A stretch of 64,000 bases of DNA, taken from NCBI GenBank assembly GCA_949825025.1, contig OX463781.1, positions 31,704,675 through 31,768,674 on the forward strand. The letters run 5' to 3'. Numbering within the stretch: position 1 is the first letter of the stretch; each line of letters opens with the position of its first letter. A model generated the notes under the pieces. That model did not search any database. It saw nothing but the letters and a program-made list of their open reading frames with translations, and had not been told where the DNA came from. A program made the position numbers and the translations under genes. Below are positions 48,847 through 59,459 of this stretch, piece by piece. The stretch is from Siphlonurus alternatus (taxonomy: Eukaryota > Arthropoda > Insecta > Ephemeroptera > Siphlonuridae).

Positions 48847-49046
48847 NNNNNNNNNNNNNNNNNNNNNNNNNNNNNNNNNNNNNNNNNNNNNNNNNNNNNN
48901 NNNNNNNNNNNNNNNNNNNNNNNNNNNNNNNNNNNNNNNNNNNNNNNNNNNNNNNNNNNNNNNNNNNNNNNNNNNNNNNNNNNNNNNNNNNNNNNNNNNN
49001 NNNNNNNNNNNNNNNNNNNNNNNNNNNNNNNNNNNNNNNNNNNNNN
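48847..49046. other. Assembly gap of exactly 200 N
   Basis: The round size suggests a placeholder rather than a measured gap. It begins inside the transposase remnant, so a repeat probably broke the assembly. Frames that run through it are meaningless. Confidence 0.99.
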
Positions 49047-49159
49047 TTCACCCCCCACGATGCACGCAATTCTGTAAAGTATTGCAGGTTGTATAGTACT
49101 ATTTTAGTCAATAATTAAAATTATTTATTACATGATGTTTTACACCTAGCGACACCACA

Positions 49160-49300
49160 AACTTCACTCCTACTTTGATTTTAGGTATTACCAAGCAGTC
49201 TATGGTAAACAAAAACTATTATTATGATATGGCTAAACTGAATGCTAGTGCTTTATAGTGTTCTTCTTAGCTCCCTAAAAATTACAAATCTGCATCTTTT
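49160..49300. repeat. Diverged dispersed repeat, copy 1
   Basis: AAACTTCACTCCTACTTTGAT and, about 128 bp on, TTCTTCTTAGCTCC ... TACAAATCTGCATCTTTTTG. The same words recur in order at nearly the same spacing at 52.10-52.26 kb. Probably two old fragments of one transposable element. No protein recognised. Confidence 0.4.
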
Positions 49301-49651
49301 TGACAATTGGAGTTGAAGTTCTAGCACATGAGTCAGGAGTAACGTTGGTGCAGTCCAGAGGGGTACATCATCAGCCCAATACAAAACAGCTCTATTTTGA
49401 ATTGCATTGTTGAAAAAATAATTTTGTCATGCTAAAACTAATATTAAATTAATTTTCTTCCAACAGGTCTGTTATATACAGCATAACAAGTCATTGATAT
49501 GAGTTACGATTATTGTGACAATGATGAAGGACTGACGTTGACGAATAATATTGGTTATCTAAATTTGAAACTTAAATCCTAGCTTGTTCATAAATATAAT
49601 CTATAATGCAATAAGTGTAGTAATTCATAATAATTGTTTTACTGATTTCAG

Positions 49652-50346
49652 CAGTGGCGTAACTAAAAAATGTGGACCCGGAGGAATTAAGAAAATAACA
49701 CATTTAAATCAAATTAGATTTGCGCAATATTTATAAATGTCTTATTAATTTATATCTGCAGTTAAGAAATATTTTGCATTCAATTAATTTTTTGGGAGCT
49801 TAAAATAATTGTGCGCTCCTAATTAAAAATTTATGTATCCTGAATTAGCAGTGAGCGTTCAGTCTGCGTTCTATTTTTTAAAAAAAAGTTTAGAATTAAA
49901 GTGCTTATACGCTGCCATATATGTGGCTGAAAAAAATAATTTTAAAATATTTAATTTAATTGCATGCCTATATATAAGGATGCTTTTTTCAGGAAAATTA
50001 TCTTATTCCTATCGTCTTTTTGGAAAAAAAAATTATTTATACTTGCATGTGAAGTATACTTTATTTATTATGTAAGCTTTTATTGTTTAAACTGATCATA
50101 GAAAACACTGAAGTTTTTACATTTTTACATAAAAATAAGTACTGAAACGGTTATATATTAAATTGTAACACATTCATGAACATTATCATGCATGATATAT
50201 AAGATACGGACGTAAAGAGAAAAAAAGTCTAGATAAAACAGTTTTTTTTTCACGCTCAATTGAAATTTCTTCAATGATCGAGCCTCAAAAGACCCCGTTT
50301 GATGCGAGGGCCCGGAGCCCTGGCCCCCTCTGTAGTTACGCCCCTG
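49652..50346. mobile_element. hAT-like non-autonomous element with perfect 8 bp target duplication
   Basis: Terminal repeats CAGTGGCGTAACTA and, on the other strand, CAGGGGCGTAACTA match at 13 of 14 positions. The perfect direct repeat GATTTCAG flanks the element at 49644-49651 and 50347-50354. Eight-base duplications and CAG-starting termini define the hAT superfamily. The 695 bp between hold only AT-rich sequence and a GC-rich right end (GGGGGCCAGGGCTCCGGGCC on the minus strand), with no BED finger or transposase frame. Non-autonomous. Confidence 0.9.
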
Positions 50347-50351
50347 GATTT

Positions 50352-50476
50352 CAGTCGTCATCTCAGAAAATTTTCCTCTTGTGACCTTGCTATACTCACA
50401 TAATCACCATGCCCTGTCATATAATTACACACGACATGATGATTAGCAAGTGGAAAATTTTCCAAGGCAGCGACTG
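50352..50476. mobile_element. Short foldback MITE, family F2 copy 2
   Basis: Termini CAGTCGTCATCTCAGAAAAT and, in reverse complement, CAGTCGCTGCCTTGGAAAAT, both continuing into TTTCC. They match the 5.0 kb copy (CGTCGCCTTGGAAAA and CAGTCGTCACCTCGGAAAAT). Its left end overlaps the hAT target duplication, so the hAT element landed on its very edge. Confidence 0.75.
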
Positions 50477-51316
50477 TACAGCAATATTTAGCACGTCAAA
50501 GATATTATCATCACCAACATGTTGAAAGTTCACAAATAATCTCACAGAAAAAAAAACATGCAAATATAACTCTCAGTTATATAAGGTATATTAATGAGAA
50601 AACAATCATAAACAAATACTACCAGGAACTTTAGACACCCGCTGGGATGATCATTATGACAGTGACGGCCGATTTTTGAGAGTAAATAAAATAAACATTT
50701 ACAGCAACAAGCAATGTAGAAACTTTTTTCGCTTTTTTGTAGCGTGCTGGGATTTCCGTCATGTCCAATTCAGTACTAAAACATTCCAGTGGTGTTTACA
50801 ATGTAAATTTAATATGATTCTATGATTGGTTAGGTTTTAAAACAAATACAAGGTTTCTTTACTATAATGTTAAAAAAAATCCCGAGAGACAGGAGTAAAT
50901 ACATTGAAAGTAAATTTCAAGTAAAGTCGGATTGTACGGACTTTTCTTTAAAAAAAGTGAGCATCTATAGCCCTTACATAAATTATGTTAACTTTTTTTT
51001 TAGTTGCTAAGGAAAGTGTACGCAGTACATAATCTTCATGAATGATTACGAAATGTAACAAATTTGAAGTAAATTATTTAAATATTTGTTTCTCAATGCA
51101 TAATGTGTTAATAATTATATCTCCCATCTATTTAAAAATAATGAATCTTAATTACTAGAAAATTTGTATTTTTATTACATTTGTTTATTATATTTTCTTC
51201 CTCATTTTACATAAAATAACAGTTGGAACGTGATACTATAACACAATAATATAATACAGAAAAAATATAATGAAAATGAAAGCGTTTCATTATTAGTCAA
51301 TATTGTTCCTGGTCGA

Positions 51317-51318
<2 letters not shown>
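50477..51318. other. AT-rich non-coding stretch
   Basis: Nothing recognisable is seen. Confidence 0.6.

Positions 51319-51360
<42 letters not shown>
51319..51360. repeat. Poly-T tract
   Basis: About 42 T in a row, 170 bp upstream of the tRNA gene. Confidence 0.95.
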
Positions 51361-51362
<2 letters not shown>

Positions 51363-51529
51363 TTCTTGGATACTTTTTAAATCGAAGTCGAACATGTTAA
51401 ATACTTCGCGCTACGACATCACGTGATCACCTCATCCAGACTTCATCGCTGCTAACTGTCGTAACTATTTTTAGCTTTCTTTCACCTGAATGTAAAAATT
51501 AATTTGTTTAAAATACTCTCAAGTTATAG

Positions 51530-51601
51530 TCCGGTATGGTCTAGTGGCTAGGATACCTGGCTCTCACCCAGGAGGCTCGGGTTTGATTCCCGGTACCGGA
51601 A
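51530..51601 (+). tRNA. tRNA-Glu(CTC)
   Basis: A 72-nt cloverleaf. The acceptor stem is TCCGGTA (51530-51536) with TACCGGA (51594-51600) and discriminator A. The D-arm is GTCTAGTGGCTAGGAT, the anticodon stem CCTGG/CCAGG has loop CTCTCAC giving anticodon CTC at 51563-51565, and the T-stem is TCGGG/CCCGG. It decodes GAG and would charge glutamate. The internal A-box (TGGTCTAGTGG) and B-box (GGTTTGATTCC) drive Pol III. The T-loop reads TTTGATT: position 56 (51584) is T where C is nearly universal, so the G19-C56 contact would be a wobble. All stems pair, so the gene may still work, or it may be at an early stage of decay. Confidence 0.92.
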
Positions 51602-51604
51602 ACC

Positions 51605-51609
51605 TTTTT
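51605..51609 (+). terminator. Pol III terminator of tRNA-Glu
   Basis: TTTTT begins four bases after the tRNA 3' end, a normal Pol III stop. Confidence 0.85.
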
Positions 51610-52094
51610 ATTTGTTCTATTATTTTCCACTTTATTTAGAACACATTGTTGCAGTACTTGTTTTTAATTAATAATTGAATAATTAATTAATTAAATAAAA
51701 ACATAGCTCTGAAATTTAACAAATTCTAATTTAATTATTTACATTTCTCTTGAAAAAATTTTAATTTTTTTATTTTCTATTATTATTTTTCTTCTTATGT
51801 TGCTGCATTAATTATACATAAAATATAATTACAGTTTTTGTCACTTGGTCTTTCCAGTGAAACAATTGTAAAATTAGTTTATTTAATTTTCTTTACAACA
51901 TCATTGCAATTAATTAGCTCATCATAGCTGTTAATTCAGTATTTAACCCCATTTTATATTTGTAACGTTTAATATGTAATATCATTAGGAAGTCATGTGT
52001 TCGAATGTGCTAAAACGCACGAGAAAAATTTAATTCCGCGCACTTTACGGCTCCTGTTGAGTCTATTCACAACTTTGGAGTAGTCTGCTGGACG
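51610..52094. other. AT-rich non-coding stretch
   Basis: Nothing recognisable is seen. Confidence 0.6.
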
Positions 52095-52260
52095 TCAAAA
52101 ACTTCACTCCTGCTATTCTGTTTGTAGCCCGTCCAATGCTTTTTAAATTATAGATCCTAACACCTTGAATTTATTTCAATACTTCTTTGAGATACTCTTC
52201 TTACTGTTAGTTCTTCCAAAATTGTAAAACTGCATCTCTTTTCTTTTTAGAGCTGCAGCT
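52095..52260. repeat. Diverged dispersed repeat, copy 2
   Basis: AAAACTTCACTCCTGCTATTC and later CTCTTCTTACTGTTAG ... AAAACTGCATCTCTTTTC mirror the order and spacing of the 49.16-49.30 kb copy. Heavily diverged. Confidence 0.4.
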
Positions 52261-53540
52261 CAAGCATATAATATATAATACCAAGCAAATCAGCAAATTA
52301 TCCTCTGAGTTGACATGTGTCCATTTTTATAATTCTGCCAACAAGATACACCCGTTTGTGTTTATATCATTCCAGTTAATGTGGAACAATGTTAAATTTA
52401 TGCACACTCCATATAAATTAAAAAAATAAATAAATAAAATTCATTGCGTGATCGAATAATATAAAAAAATGGGAAATGAGAGCGTTAGGTTTAAGAGTAT
52501 AAGTGATTTACATTTTACACTGAAGATAGTAAAAGCGTAGTGTAGACCCCTCCCTCTCCTCTCCCCAAATCACTCGCGCTATGCCATGCCACTAACAAAC
52601 AGTAAGATGTATCGTCTACTGTAATTTAATAAGAGAAAAATAAATCTTCAGTTCAGTATATATAGCAGCGTGGAAATCTACCTGTAGTGTATATTATATT
52701 TGTAATAAACTTTATGGTCTTGATGCCTTTGATGGATATTGCACCCATGACCCATGTTTTAATATGAGCCATGGATAAATAACGCGATTATTGATGGTAG
52801 AAATATAACAGATATTAAATCTGCAAGGAGAAAAGGATTGCTGAAAATTGTGAAAATCAATTTATTCGATTTTCATTACCTTCGTGACATAATAATGTAC
52901 TTGAAATTCTTCAAATTTTTGCTTAAGTTACATCCAACATTAGCTGCTGGTGTATGTATCAATGTAATAAAACCACGTCTCTGTTGTGGGAATGAAATTG
53001 ATATTTTGATGTCAATACTTGTCTCACGATGAGACTGATGAGAGTATAAGACAAAGTATTAACTTCCCACTCAACTTCCCACTCATTTACTGTTGTAACA
53101 TTAAGTGGAAGTTGAAAACCCTCTACAAATTACTAAAACTGAATTATTAAATGAAAAGTAGCTATACGTTAGAAATACTTATATTTCATAATTTGATGAG
53201 ATGCACTATAATTATCTTATATTGTTTCGTATTACATCAATATCATGTTCAAACATTTCCTTCATCTCTTATTATATGATGTACTACTAATGATTCAAAT
53301 ATCTATAATGCCTGTATGTATGTGTGTCTTTATTTTTATTTACGTCATTGATATCCAGGCAAAAGAACCCTTAGCAATAGGTGTCAACATACAATATTAT
53401 TAATTAACAAAAATTTGGTAGTAATCAAGAGAGTTGAAAAAAATGCATCTATCTTATTTTTAATAAACTGAAGTGAGGGGATGATAATATCACTAATATC
53501 ATATTATCCAATGAAGGATATTTTAATGAATGAAACCATA
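52261..53540. other. AT-rich non-coding stretch
   Basis: A 12 bp tandem AACTTCCCACTC pair lies near 53062. No gene. Confidence 0.5.
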
Positions 53541-53702
53541 TATTGGGTGCGATTCACGAAGAAGTTAGCCAGGTTTCTAACAACGTTTAGCTTAACCACG
53601 TTGAACTATACCTGTTTTACGTGTTAAATCACCTAGTTAAACGTGGATAAGCTAAAAGTGGTTAGAAACCTGGCTAACTTCTTCGAAAATCACGCCAATT
53701 AT
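53541..53702. mobile_element. Foldback MITE, GATTCAC family F4 copy 2
   Basis: TGGGTGCGATTCACGAAGAA GTTAGCCAGGTTTC at the left and its complement at the right, with inner arms TTTAGCTTAACCACGTT. Clearly homologous to the 25.8 kb copy over its whole length. Confidence 0.85.
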
Positions 53703-54837
53703 AATTGGATTTATAAACATTCAAACTTTTATCTACGATCTTTGGATAAAACTCAGGCTGTCATCATTTTATAAACTATTGTTTTTAACTCCCTGCTAGT
53801 CGTAATATATAAAGTGTATTTATTTCAAACACTTGAATATATTATTTTTTCTTATTCAACAAAGCATTTCTTAGTCTAAACAATTTTCTATGGAGTTTCT
53901 CTCTTGGACATTAGTTAATTAACGTAAAAGGTTGAGTTTGAAGATACGTACGTACGTTGCTTCTCAAATTTCCAAGTTTCATCAATACAGCTTTCTCTGA
54001 GTAATGAAAAATTGACAGCATTTTAGCATCTCAATCACGCTATCGGTGTATCTTACATATTTAGAAGGTCGAGGTAAACTCACGCCGTGCTGCTGCCCCC
54101 TTCTCCAGGTAGCAATCGATGGAATCGCTCAGCAGAGCACTCAGGCTTCCATCAGTGATGGTGGGAGTATCGTATGACTTCGGTGAAGAGTTTGATAAGG
54201 AAATTGATAGCGAATATAGTTAGCTCAAGATCTAGAGGGGTCGCAATTCATTGCAACTTTTAACGTCACCTTCTAATCTTGATTGCACTCAAGATAATTC
54301 AAGATTAATTAACTTTTTTCTTCAACCTTATAAAATTTTCATCGTGAAAGTCATATTTTTACTCACTCGTTTACTTTGAAAGTTTCATTTTATTTATAGA
54401 AAAAATAAAATAACATATAATTTCAATGTTATTATCTCATGAAAGCTTTGTTTTTATTTAAATTAAAAATGGAACATTGTTTAAATTTTTTGCACTTAAC
54501 TGTCCGTATATGCATGGTAGATTCACAAGATGACGTGAAAACTGGGCTAAGTATAATCTACTGTGTTACTAACGGTGCAGATTGCATCCTTTGTTTGTAC
54601 TACAGGCGGCAAGCTCATAATCTCCGAAGCTTGCAACAAAGACGTTCTCCTTAATCTGTGATCAGCCTACTCCATCACGACGCGCAAGATTAAAACCATC
54701 GCGAGCAATAAAATGCTAACATTGACTCAGGACAAAGCAGATGCTGCAATTAAGATATCTACCTCACGATGCTGATGAATTGTTAGTTATTTATATTTGT
54801 GCTGTTCTATATATATATATCAACAGTTATCTGTACA
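53703..54837. other. Non-coding stretch with two GC-richer islands
   Basis: Islands at about 54065-54240 (CACGCCGTGCTGCTGCCCCC) and 54510-54730 (GGCGGCAAGCTCATAATCTC). The 71-codon plus frame (54439-54654) has no recognised family. Candidate regulatory sequence by composition only. Confidence 0.35.
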
Positions 54838-55014
<177 letters not shown>

Positions 55015-55639
55015 TCATTATTTTATTTATTTAATTAATTTGAGATACAGTGTTCACCAAGCTGTAGCACCAACACAATATGAAACAGGGGCAACGAATT
55101 TACCATCTTATGTCATGCAAGGTGAGAAAACTATAGCAATGGACATTTTATCTCGATTAGAGTGTAAATTGAAAAAACGAGCAATATCATTTATCGCATT
55201 TATAATTTGATTGGTATGCTCATACAATGCATTCTTCTCAAAAATACAGAATTACTCACTATTATACCATACAGGCAAGGAAAATCTATTTTATTTATTT
55301 ATTTTATGTACTGTGTAAAATGTTGACTTGTCTATATTGGTAGATGAATAAAAATTTTATCTCTTATTATACAAAAAAATTGAATTCTTTAATCTCATTT
55401 TATCGTACACTTACGAACACAGCTTTGTCAATCAAAGAAATCTAGTTTTAAAAAATGAAATTAAAACAATTCAATCAAGTGTCGCACACGTTTTTGTAAC
55501 ACAATATTTTTTTTTAATGTAATTTTTAACTCGTAATAAAGAGGAAATATCAAATATATAATAGCATTACAGTTATACGTTTAAATCAACACCAGCTTTA
55601 AATTTGTCGTGTTTCTTTCTAGCATGAACATCGTACATT
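55015..55639. other. AT-rich non-coding stretch
   Basis: Nothing recognisable is seen. Confidence 0.6.
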
Positions 55640-55935
55640 TTGAGCCGTCTATGTAGCAACAGATATACTTCAATCTGCTTTCCCCTCGGATTGTTTTCTA
55701 GTGTGCCGCTCATCATCTTGACGACGGTCCCCTGTTACTGTTGGGCTATCAGCGTGCAGGCACGCATTGCAGACGCCGCCTCACTGGCCAATATCACAGG
55801 GTCATCCCTCTTCGCCCGACCGCGATTAATCCTCGAGGGCGAGCCTGTCTGTCTTTTTCCCAGCGTGCTCATTCGAGAGTAGGCAGGCGTGATGACGGCC
55901 ACCCATTCTCTCCCTCCTTGTATGTATTGCATGTG
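55640..55935. promoter_or_regulatory. Candidate cis-regulatory island with K50-homeodomain word
   Basis: A 300 bp GC-rich block containing GATTAATCC (55824-55832), which holds TAATCC (Otx/bicoid-type) and a GATTA half on the same spot. It is open in three overlapping frames on both strands, none with a family signature. Confidence 0.3.
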
Positions 55936-55970
55936 GGACAACAAAACCTACAACTCCGCAATGTGATATC

Positions 55971-56012
55971 TTTTATTTCAAAGAACCTTGCTTTTATTTC
56001 AAAGAACCTTGC
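55971..56012 (+). repeat. 21 bp tandem duplication
   Basis: Two identical copies of TTTTATTTCAAAGAACCTTG plus C, followed by a partial third. Confidence 0.9.
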
Positions 56013-56089
56013 TTTTATTTTACTTTGAGAGAAAATAAGAAGAAATAAAAAGTGTATCATTAGCCAAAATCACATGTTTTGTTTTTATA

Positions 56090-56280
56090 TCTCCAGTCAA
56101 TCCCAGGTAGAGAAGATTCACGCAGCTAACAAGCTGCTGGCTGCATCTCAGGCTGCTCAATGTAAACAGGCCAAGCAGCCACAGCAGGCAGGAGATAATG
56201 AATGCGAGTTGGAGTCACTCCAGACTATTGCCGCAAACTTTGGGTGCTTGCTCTCGTGTTTTAACACTTGCTAGGCGTGT
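56090..56280. promoter_or_regulatory. Candidate island with forkhead site; alternatively a short exon
   Basis: GC-richer block with TGTAAACA (56161-56168, forkhead consensus). A plus frame from the preceding TATCTCCAG, an acceptor-like site, runs to a TAG at 56272-56274 with a natural amino-acid mix rich in Ala, Gln and Lys (KIHAANKLLAASQAAQCKQ). No homologue recognised, so a coding exon is possible but unproven. Confidence 0.25.
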
Positions 56281-56669
56281 AAGCGGTTATAATTCAATTA
56301 AATTACAATCTGACACATTAGTTCTAATATTTATATAAACTTTATATGTTATAACTTGGTATTTGTAAAGACGTTTTTTTGTGATATAATATGACATATT
56401 GGTTTATAAAATAAAACGATTTGATCTGAATGGTGATTCTGAAAACTGGGTCATCGCTTTTTTTTCTATTTCTTACCCCAAGCATTCTCATTGTTTTCCA
56501 ACTCCCAGGCAACATCTCTTTTATCATTCATCATTTACTTGGATCTCACTTGAAGTGGAACAGAAAGTCTCTGCACTCTTTAATTAGTCATTTTCACAGT
56601 CTTCATACTGTCAACGTTGACAATTTTATTACAACCTTTTTTTTTTTTCTCTAAAATTTTAAAATTAGT
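56281..56669. other. AT-rich non-coding stretch
   Basis: Several overlapping 60-75 codon frames, none supported. Confidence 0.5.
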
Positions 56670-56960
56670 TACAAGTCTATATTGGAAAGACTGACTTTAT
56701 TACCAAACGTTGAACCATCTCATGATGATGCAACGTTCCCCCAAGTCAACATATTAAAAGACATGTTGACCACTCTTAGTTCAACTCAAAATGATGACTC
56801 CAATATGCCCATGACATACGCGATGCAGTTGAGGAAAAGGGCGGGACGTCTTTTCGTCATCAATCACGCGATTTGAATGAGCGGCGGCGTATAAAGAATC
56901 GCCCCAGCAGCAGCTCTATCAAGCCGCATCAAAGAGACTGCACACTGCCAACTGAATTGT
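56670..56960. promoter_or_regulatory. Candidate island with TATA-like box
   Basis: GC-richer block. TATAAAG (56890-56896) sits in GCGGCGGCG...CGCCCC context with GCAGCAGCTCTATCAAGCCG downstream. This could be a core promoter pointing right, but no clear initiator or transcript follows. Confidence 0.25.
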
Positions 56961-57309
56961 AAAAGGAATTTATATGTAACGTTGACCCAATTTTTTTTGC
57001 AATTTTTTTTTATGGCCAAAGAAATCTTAACGTATTTTTTAAAATTTTGTATGATAAGGGAGACATATTTTTTCGTAAATAAAGCAGAGGAAAAGAAATA
57101 TTGTCATTAAAGAAGTGAAGTGCCATACGTTTTAGTTTAATTATTCATTGTTGGATAAAAAAAAAATTGGAATATTAAATAATAACAATAATGATACTAA
57201 TTAAAATGCTGCATCGTTTATATTAAAATATACATGATCGCATTGTACTTCCCAATTTATTATAATACTTGTTTATGATGCAAGTACATATACATATTGT
57301 GAACACAAT

Positions 57310-57559
57310 CAGTACGTTTACATGCGCAGTTTGATCCGTATTAGACGCATGCACTTTTTACACGACGCTTTCGTCGTCTGTTTACATGAGAAATTTAGAT
57401 GCGTATTTTAAGATGGATACGTTTGTAACGAAGCGTCGTGAATAAATACGGGTTGCGGTTGAATACGGATCAAAACACCTGTTCACATGAGTGTTAAATA
57501 CGCATCCGTTCGATGCATGTTCATTTAATACGGATCAAACTGCGCATGTAAACGTACTG
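57310..57559. mobile_element. 250 bp DNA element with 34 bp perfect terminal inverted repeats
   Basis: The termini read CAGTACGTTTACATGCGCAG then TTTGATCCGTATTA, with an exact reverse complement at the right end. Inside, GTTTACATGAGAAATTTAGA TGCGTATTT and its counterpart GTTCACATGAG...AAATACGCATCC form a second, looser pair. No target duplication is obvious, so the superfamily is open. No coding capacity. Confidence 0.85.
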
Positions 57560-57881
57560 ACTGTATTTAAATAAGCTTTTGAAATATGAAATTAAAATTT
57601 TCAATGTATTTCTCTTATCATTTAATGTTACATTATTGCATAAAAGTGGTATATGTATATTTTCTTTTTTTTTTTTTTTTTTTTTGCAATTTTAACTTCT
57701 GAATAACATTGTAATGTTATTAATATTATAATAACATTTTGGTGTGTAAGGGTTTAATTATTTTCTTGTTTGTGCTGCCCTTATTAGCGGTCTTACCTTT
57801 ATCCGGCCTTTGAGACAAACAACCTTGCCTTGAATCACCCTGACGTTATAGTCTACTGTAGGCCATGCTCCTATAGCTTGC
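57560..57881. other. AT-rich stretch with poly-T
   Basis: Poly-T at about 57663-57685. Nothing else recognised. Confidence 0.55.
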
Positions 57882-58092
57882 ATAGTTCAATGAATGAAAG
57901 CTTACTATCGGAAATAGCCGCAAGTGCAAGGTTTCTGGACTTAATAGTTCAGTTTTGCACCTGAAATTTTGCAGAGAGATTAATATTATTGTAACCTATC
58001 TGCAAAGTCTTAGAATTTTCATGTTCATACTTCAGCCACAATCCTTCCATTTCCGGCTACTTCTAGTGGTAATCTTCCATTTGTTGAACTAT
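57882..58092. mobile_element. Decayed inverted-repeat element
   Basis: ATAGTTCAATGAATGAAAGC...GGAAATAGCCG at the left pairs imperfectly with the complement of CGGCTACTTCTAG ... CCATTTGTTGAACTAT at the right. Arms of about 38 bp, spacer about 135 bp. No coding capacity. Confidence 0.5.
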
Positions 58093-58345
58093 AGATTACT
58101 ATAAATATTTAAATCATAAGCAGCAACTTTGTATCATTAATTTGAGAGTAAAGAATTGTGCAGTTAAGTAATGCAGGTAATGCAGTTGTTTTTTATACAG
58201 AAAGAGAGGAGAGTAGCATTGAACGATGGAATAGAAGCAACGTTTGCAGCTAATAAATTATAACTTAATATATTTCTAAATATAATAGTAGGTGTTAACT
58301 TTTATAATAAAATACCAATATTATTTTGCATTTGAAAAAATATTC

Positions 58346-58430
58346 CATATATATATGTGGGGGGGGGGGGGCATACATGACCAAAATGTGTCGACTGCCC
58401 CAAAATACCAACCAATCAATCATATATATA
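58346..58430 (+). mobile_element. Tiny hairpin retroposon, copy 3
   Basis: An insert of about 65 bp: a G run, GCATACATGACCAAAATGTG, TCGACTGCCCCAAAATACC and a CAATCAAT tail. CATATATATA flanks it at 58346-58355 and 58421-58430. That duplication is in AT-simple sequence, so it is weaker evidence than for copy 1. Confidence 0.55.
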
Positions 58431-59283
58431 ATATAATATGTACATATACTCGTAGGTTTTGATTTCTGGGTTGATATTGTGAGAATGGAAATAGAAAATT
58501 ATAATCAATGAATTTGGCTACTGTAGCTATACGATTTTCGAAATTTGTGCATAATATAATATATGGAGTGTTATAAAACTTAAACTGACTGACCTAGTCA
58601 CCCATGTCATAGATTGTAGGCTGATAACAGTGCATCATCACTGCAGTATTTATGAAAAGTGCTCCTACAACGCGTCAACCCGCATGACAAAGGTACTCAA
58701 ATGGTAGCATACTTTACAGCAATACACAATTGTGTTTTCAAAATATGTTATAAGTAATTAAAAAAATGAAGACTAACTTGTGATAATTCTTACAATATTA
58801 ATTAAATATTAAAATAAAATAGCAATATTTCTTTACCGTTTTTTATTTTAAATTTGAAAAAATACACGTATATATAATGTATAATTTGTATATATATAAT
58901 ATATGTAATAAATAATAAAATGTTGATATCTTATAGATAGGAAATGAATTGCATATATATTTATCAAATTACATATCTTATGGTGGTATTTACCTATTTA
59001 CATAAGAATTTTCAGTCCACCTTTACTTTTTATTTACAAACAGCTGTTGAAGACACGCAGTTTCGATCACCAAAATTTATGTACGTACAATTTCCGTTCG
59101 TTTTTTTTTTTTTTTTTTACAGCATTGTTATGAAAATATATAGAATGCCGGGAACATACTTAATACCATAGCAATATTTCATGTACGTGCTTTACAGAAC
59201 CTTTCACGTGAGTAAATATACTAAATAGTGTACACCAAATTTTTGTATATTTTCCTATATTGAAATAAAAAAAAAAAATCCTG

Positions 59284-59285
<2 letters not shown>
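58431..59285. other. AT-rich non-coding stretch
   Basis: Nothing recognisable; poly-T at about 59101-59119. Confidence 0.55.
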
Positions 59286-59324
<39 letters not shown>

Positions 59325-59387
59325 TATTCAATCGATTAAATTTAGTACAGTGCGTTTAGCATGAAAACAAGAAAACTATATTTGTTC

Positions 59388-59457
<70 letters not shown>
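59286..59457. repeat. Two (AT)n microsatellites
   Basis: AT runs at 59286-59321 and 59391-59457 separated by 70 bp of unique sequence. Confidence 0.95.

Positions 59458-59459
<2 letters not shown>

Noticed and set aside
49086..49099. AGGTTGTATAGTAC as a let-7 microRNA
   Set aside because: The 5' seed TGAGGTAG is missing and no hairpin partner is present.
48650..49111. Frames of 108-153 codons on both strands
   Set aside because: Most of their length is the 200 N gap; only the transposase remnant beside it is meaningful.
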